Position numbers and translations under genes: made by a program
Part shown: piece after piece, positions 60,801-64,000 of the stretch
How positions within the stretch are numbered: the stretch's first letter is position 1
Layout: every line of letters starts with the position of its first letter
DNA from: Siphonodentalium dalli
Lineage: Eukaryota > Mollusca > Scaphopoda > Gadilida > Siphonodentaliidae
Length of the DNA: 64,000 nt
NCBI GenBank assembly: GCA_032622095.1
Contig: CP136064.1
Location: 219,868,205-219,932,204 of the forward strand
Direction of reading: 5' to 3'
The notes under the pieces: model-generated
Told to the model about the DNA's origin: nothing
The model's input: the letters and a program-made list of their open reading frames with translations, nothing else
The model's database searches: none

Positions 60801-63307
60801 AAGAAAAGTCCCTCTAGTTTCTCTCGGGTGCCAAATAACAGTAGAGTGGAATAACAATACATGTTGCAGAAGCTGTACCACCATCCATGGCCCCACCATC
60901 AGCTAATAATGCTTGTAGCACGCGGAAGATGAAATATATTATATAAGTTGTACGGACATAAAAGAAATTTGTTGCCCATACATGTACCTTCCCATCCCAG
61001 ACTTGAATTGGGCCACTTTGGTTCACTTAAATCACACAATTAGATTTTGTTTATCATGGAGATGACTGTATACTGAAATAGATTTGATGGAAATAACTGA
61101 CACAAAATATTATAAATTTTTGTGTTCCTCCCCGGACCCCTCCCCCATTCCATACTCGAACGACAATTTGACATCTTTAAACCACTTGATTATATTCACC
61201 GTATAATGGAAATGATTAATATATAAATTTAAAGTAAATCATTGACAAAAATACTTTTTTTCAACTTGTGCCCCCACTCTCCATACTTGAATTGAAATGC
61301 TTCAATCCGGCTTATTTAAACTACATGATAACATTCCTCATATCATGGAGATGATTATATATCATTTGATGGAAATTAACAACAAAAAATATATTTATCA
61401 ATTTTATGTGCACCAGTCCTTACCCACCACTGAGTATTGACTAAAACGGCACCACGTTCGCTTTTTTAAACAAACCATTAGACTCCACATATTGTGGTAA
61501 TGTTCACACATAAATGTCATTGATTATGTCAACTACTCCCTTATTTTGCCCCCAACTCTGAAAGCATAATTGATATAATTTTTATTATAGTACCTCATAT
61601 TTTTCAAAGATGTGTAGATGAGGGAATGAATGATGCTCATGCAAACAACCATCACAGAAGAAGGCAGTGGGTCCACAATCCATGCATCTTATTATGCCCT
61701 CGCCCTGTGAACATGAACATTGTGGAGAAGTAATAGGTGGTGCAAACTGATCAATTCCTGCCCTCAATAAATCATCAGCTATTCTCTTCCAAGCAGCGAT
61801 CCTAATACTCTTGTTCTTTTGATATATTGTTTTCTGATCTGTGATATAAATGAAACAAATACAGATGGGGTATTAAAAAATTATCTTCTTTTTTTTTGAA
61901 ACATGAACATGAATTTACAGGCAATAGGCAATGCATTGTTAAAATATTGTTTATTGACAATTGTTGTTTCAAAAAAATCTCTGATTACAGCGATAACATT
62001 TACTCATCACCTTTTGTTGTCTACTATATAGATCAAGACTGCAAAATAAACCAAAAGAAAGAACGGCTACTTCAACTATGGTAATAAAGGAATGTGCTCA
62101 AAACTACAACAAAAAATCATGCAATCGATTATATTTAAAGAAATTCCCGATTAATGTCTTATCCCATTTCAAAAAATGTAATAGTTGATAACAACCTTTA
62201 AACTTTGGCGATGGATGAAAACAATACCCAATTAATTTACCCATAATATTCGTTGAGATATAAGGCTTTAATATTTTTGCTCATATGATTCAGCAATTGA
62301 ACTATATGGATATCCTATATTTAATCACCGATGTGCATTACTTGAACCAGACGTTGGTGTTTTAATAATAATAAATAATAATAATATAAATGAGCAGTTA
62401 TATATAGCGATTAACCAATTACTTGCTGTAACACGCTTGGAACAATATTTCCACAGTCCTTTGTGCAAGCCAACCAATGAACGCAGGCGCTACTCTAATC
62501 AGAACATGCTCTGATACTCATTATTATGAAAAGTGGTACTCTTTTAACGCATGAGTGATGCAAAGCAGACACAGTACGAGCAACAACAAGGGTCACAACT
62601 TAGTAAATTAATATGCCGGTGCATTTGTGTATACAGGCCACTTCAACAAGTGGTTGAAGTTGTGATATTTATTTTGCATCCATTACCAGTAGCATCATAA
62701 CTTTTTAAAAGGCCAAATAACGCCCAATAACCAATGTTATTTCAAGACTGACAGACATGTAACATTCTGTGGTCGAAATTAGCTACGACAAAAGGCAATG
62801 CCGTAGAAAAAGTCATAGAAGCCAGCCGAGAATTTTAAGCAGTTATAAGTAATTAGGAAAGCAGTAGAAGGAAAATGTCAATTTCAAGTGCTGACATGTT
62901 GTTAACCCAGGCAGATCAGCCCTCAAAATTAGGAAAAATGGCTCACTGCAATATAAATACTAGTACATGTACTAGGGCATTTATATAAATTCCACTTAAT
63001 GGCATTGCTTATTGTCGGGCCAATTTTGAGGATTAGGCAGATGATATATGTACATGTATATACAGTATTTTCCATGGATATTCAAGTTGATAGGGAACAT
63101 ACCATAATTCTCATTATCAGCCGACATGACAACAGTAGTCTGCATTTCATTGCATACAGATGTGCCTGGAAGCGGATCTGAGATAGCACCTATTGTCACT
63201 GGCAATTTTTTAGAATCAGATATCTTTATACCAGACCGTTTTGCTTTCCTCCACCTCCGTTTGTTACAGTCAAAATATGTCCGGGTCTTGTTTAATACTT
63301 TCACCAT
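42215..63307 (-). CDS. KDZ-family (Kyakuja-Dileera-Zisupton) transposase, 16 exons, 886 aa
   Basis: Coding exons in transcript order: 63307-63103, 61838-61594, 60207-60102, 59577-59351, 58220-58089, 57654-57487, 56074-55938, 52378-52273, 51261-51181, 50885-50705, 50186-50091, 48106-48052, 46966-46907, 46318-46259, 44446-44262, 42831-42215. All introns are GT-AG, phases agree, and 2,661 nt are open. Visible domains: a basic N terminus; a CxC-type Cys/His cluster (residues 109-144: CSC...RCMDC...CDGC-HEHH...H-H); the KDZ core with IRYNLWPSTP, MDGNFQLVRK (Asp314), LDETAVFGSACRHEYP, MYDIACKL (Asp432), IPSFHCYGHKMSC and GLGLTDGECMERLWS (Glu486/Glu489); then a helical region and a Asp-rich tail. 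All acidic catalytic positions of the RNaseH-like fold are kept. An acceptor at 63312 just before the ATG implies an upstream 5' UTR exon. It could be an active transposon gene or a domesticated one. Confidence 0.93.
42222..42310. repeat. CAT/ATG trinucleotide microsatellite in coding sequence
   Basis: Mostly (ATC/CAT)n on the plus strand with CAC interruptions. On the minus strand it reads as Asp codons of the transposase tail. Confidence 0.85.
43354..43513. mobile_element. Palindromic MITE, 160 bp
   Basis: The two arms (43354-43425 and 43443-43513) are inverted copies. Both carry TTTACAAAACTCGTCCAGTA followed by AATTAG and, at the outer end, ATAGA(G)GATCTACAA. Only about 17 bases separate them. 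It is in the last intron of the transposase gene and is noncoding. Confidence 0.75.
44935..45560 (+). pseudogene. 5'-truncated LINE remnant (C-terminal tail of ORF2)
   Basis: The frame 44982-45443 reads NRLPGKCLAEMKTW and, near its end, SKLVTSCHNLEIGRDRYNKP and then SECVCKQCHTGVIEYSH. The pattern 'S-H-x-L-x-I-E-x-G-R-Y...E-x-x-C-x-x-C' is typical of the end of non-LTR retrotransposon reverse transcriptase proteins in invertebrates (CR1/L2-like groups). The preceding reverse transcriptase domain is missing and the final H is followed by a stop. An apparent 3' UTR ends in GTCGTGCAATAAAGATCTAT. It inserted against the transposase gene's direction, upstream of the last intron's exon 15 and inside intron 14. 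Confidence 0.6.
45662..45824. mobile_element. Fold-back MITE, 163 bp
   Basis: It starts ACAGAACACAACAGGCATCT and ends with the inverted ATGCAAGTTGTGTTCTGT. The arms share TTAATCGAGA/ATTATCTCGAA, TTATCGAA and TGCGGA. Between them is GCGAGAGCGTAGCCCGAGCG. No open frame. It lies in intron 14 of the transposase gene. Confidence 0.75.
47330..47560 (-). repeat. Dispersed repeat related to 19520-19990, inverted
   Basis: The complement contains TGAGGTGTAATCAACTCCTC and CCTACAGTTTTGATTGTAGA, as in the tandem pair at 19.5-19.9 kb. A further stretch (AACTTGACCTGTATTTTGA on the plus strand) is a motif shared with other repeats in the window. Confidence 0.5.
48455..49250 (+). repeat. About 160-bp tandem units, locus 2
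   Basis: About four to five units start near 48569, 48732, 48892 and 49050 with AAATCCAAGATGGC and contain ACATGTCAATGTTAACATCC-type text and ACGACCTGTAGCCCGTG. The leader AATGACACTGTAGCTCAACT matches the leader at 40235. It is in intron 11 of the transposase gene. Confidence 0.75.
49685..49915 (+). repeat. Dispersed repeat with poly-C, copy 2
   Basis: It matches 14060-14300 (CATTTCAGTCCAAAATTTCG, ACATTTTCAACCTATTGTTG). It has a poly-C run at about 49727-49735 flanked by GGAAATTTCC and GGAAAATTTCC motifs. Confidence 0.6.
50705..50885 (-). CDS. Transposase exon 10: Glu motif
   Basis: It begins VLFNPRRTEGLGLTDGECME and continues RLWSFLGKFSKITKEM. The Asn-Pro-Arg-Arg...Gly-Leu-Gly-Leu-Thr-Asp-Gly-Glu stretch and Glu-Arg-Leu-Trp-Ser are the signature of the third catalytic position. 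A Cys follows the Gly-Glu where many relatives have Gly. Confidence 0.9.
51370..52050 (+). repeat. Array of about 165-bp units
   Basis: About four units are recognisable from TTCTAAGTCGAAAAAAGGGA (near 51497, 51666 and 51829) and CGCAGGTGCACAGGTTCCCA. The array ends with GACGACGGACTGACGAGCTG and CCCCCCTAACTTCGTTGCGG. It fills most of intron 8 of the transposase gene. Confidence 0.7.
52273..52378 (-). CDS. Transposase exon 8: second catalytic Asp
   Basis: It joins exon 7 across a split Arg codon (CG|A) to give GERLGYPLFLVEKL, then EEMYIMYDIACKLKTYME. YDIxCxL carries the second catalytic Asp (Asp432). The 3.6-kb intron before it holds the inverted terminal-palindrome repeat and the CCGAAGCCA element. 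Confidence 0.9.
52520..54457 (-). repeat. Terminal-palindrome repeat family, long inverted copy
   Basis: Read on the minus strand it begins with the same palindrome (GTTTACCCATACCATAGTAT...AAAC, complement of 54429-54455) and ends CCGATCGTGATCGGCCTCTC (complement of 52521-52540). At 1.94 kb it is the longest copy. It joins the first part of the 16.5/27.1-kb type with the interior of the 21.4-kb type, including the G/C run at about 52976. Noncoding; it lies in intron 7 of the transposase gene. Confidence 0.7.
55020..55852 (+). mobile_element. CCGAAGCCA element with inverted ends
   Basis: It starts CCCCCGAAGCCATGAC and ends GTGGTGGTGGCTTCGGG, giving inverted ends CCGAAGCCA/TGGCTTCGG. Inside it matches 20285-21050 over about 730 bp. 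Short (GGCTGG/GTGG)-type repeats precede the right end. No open frame of note. A non-autonomous DNA element is the likely class. Confidence 0.6.
57487..57654 (-). CDS. Transposase exon 6: first catalytic Asp
   Basis: It contains KTYSMDGNFQLVRKASSGQ. In KDZ proteins the Asp of this D-x-x-F-x-L-x-R motif (here Asp314) is the first catalytic acid. Fifty-six codons, phase 0/0. Confidence 0.9.
59145..59310 (+). repeat. Dispersed repeat, copy 2
   Basis: It shares AAAGAGAATGCACTGGCTTA and TGGTTTTCGCAAAAATTCAG with 28842-28990. It is in intron 4 of the transposase gene, next to exon 4. Confidence 0.55.
61594..61838 (-). CDS. Transposase exon 2: CxC Cys/His cluster
   Basis: It encodes residues 69-150. 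The key part reads CSCSQGEGIIRCMDCGPTAF and then FCDGCLHEHHSFPHLH. This is the cysteine cluster that precedes KDZ transposase cores (CxC2-like), probably a zinc-binding module used for DNA recognition. All expected Cys pairs are present. Confidence 0.9.
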
Positions 63308-63311
63308 TTTT

Positions 63312-64000
63312 CTAAAAAGAAAAGAGCATAAAGTGAATAATATGAACTTAACTCTACCTAATTGATCATGGTGGTGCAAATTTCAAAACAAGTACATGTA
63401 TACTGGTACCATATAATTTTATTAGTATAACATATCACCGAAAACCTTTTTAATTCGACTCTCAAATCAGTCAGGCTGCCGATTAGATTCGATCATTGGA
63501 TTTGAATATTTTTGAAAAAAGACCATGAAGTTCAAATGTCTTATACTATTTTAAAATTAATTAATTAATTAATGTACAACAGTTAATAACACACGAGAAA
63601 GTACAAGAGAAGATAGTACAACGAGACCATTACAGGAATGACTTTACAGTCCAAGCAATTAGAAGAAGAAGAACAACAACATAAATTAACAATTTTAAAG
63701 ATGTCTAAAATTTTAGACTTATCAGTGGCCTGTTTTTTTCTTGCTGCATTGATTTGTACCGTACATCCCAACGACGAACATGTAAAAGTAATAGTGTCTT
63801 TCTCACCAAATCATGCATACATGCATGTAGCCATTGTAGGATTGAGTTAGGCCAAAAAAAAAAGGTTGTATATTTCCGGTAACGGAGCAGAAAACTAAGG
63901 GCAGGTAGGTAGGGAATTTGTTTTATTTTATTTTGATATTTTCTATCCAGCTTCAGAAATATTGAACTACCTCGACCGAAATGACATAAAATATGCCAAC
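63312..64000. other. 5' flank of the transposase gene, unassigned
   Basis: A strong acceptor (complement TTTCTTTTTAG at about 63312-63322) sits four bases upstream of the transposase ATG, so the mRNA should have at least one upstream noncoding exon. I cannot place it. (TTAA)n at 63551-63572 is a short microsatellite. Small open frames here have no recognisable content. I found no inverted match between this end and the sequence at 9692-9900. Confidence 0.4.

Overview
The window is AT-rich eukaryotic DNA with long introns, GT-AG splice sites and many short interspersed repeats. The style of the repeats (short arrays of about 160 bp units containing 'ATAACTC' and 'ATTCGAACTTG', fold-back MITEs, tRNA-derived SINEs, Helitron-like short elements, a LINE remnant) suggests a lophotrochozoan invertebrate, most likely a bivalve mollusc. 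The species is an inference. I see no prokaryotic genes, rRNA, functional tRNA or CRISPR.

Layout. (1) 1-9691: a flank of about 690 bp, then 2.3 copies of a 3.86-kb tandem repeat. The unit is a mosaic of a fold-back element, an inverted pair of tRNA-derived SINE heads and a Helitron-like insert. The third copy stops abruptly at 9691. (2) 10019-24323, plus strand: a 12-exon gene whose splice phases agree throughout (1,329 nt, 442 codons plus stop). It encodes a homeodomain-like domain, an HMG box and a C-terminal chromo/Tudor-like segment. (3) 24.3-42.2 kb: convergent intergenic DNA made mostly of repeats, including two terminal-inverted-repeat elements, one of them with a 10-bp target duplication. 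(4) 42215-63307, minus strand: a 16-exon, uninterrupted KDZ (Kyakuja-Dileera-Zisupton) transposase gene (2,661 nt, 886 codons plus stop). Its N-terminal Cys cluster, both catalytic Asp motifs and the Glu motif are all present. Its introns hold repeats from several of the same families found in the first gene's introns. (5) 63.3-64 kb: 5' flank of the transposase gene.

The two genes point at each other, and both are intact although split into many exons. One encodes a transposase; the other is a protein with two DNA-binding folds. The most interesting reading is a large two-gene KDZ mobile element of about 53 kb or more, or a domesticated descendant, with the HD-HMG protein as accessory factor. 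I could not find matching terminal inverted repeats at the two outer edges inside this window, so this stays a hypothesis. All gene models were derived by hand from splice signals, frame continuity and domain motifs.
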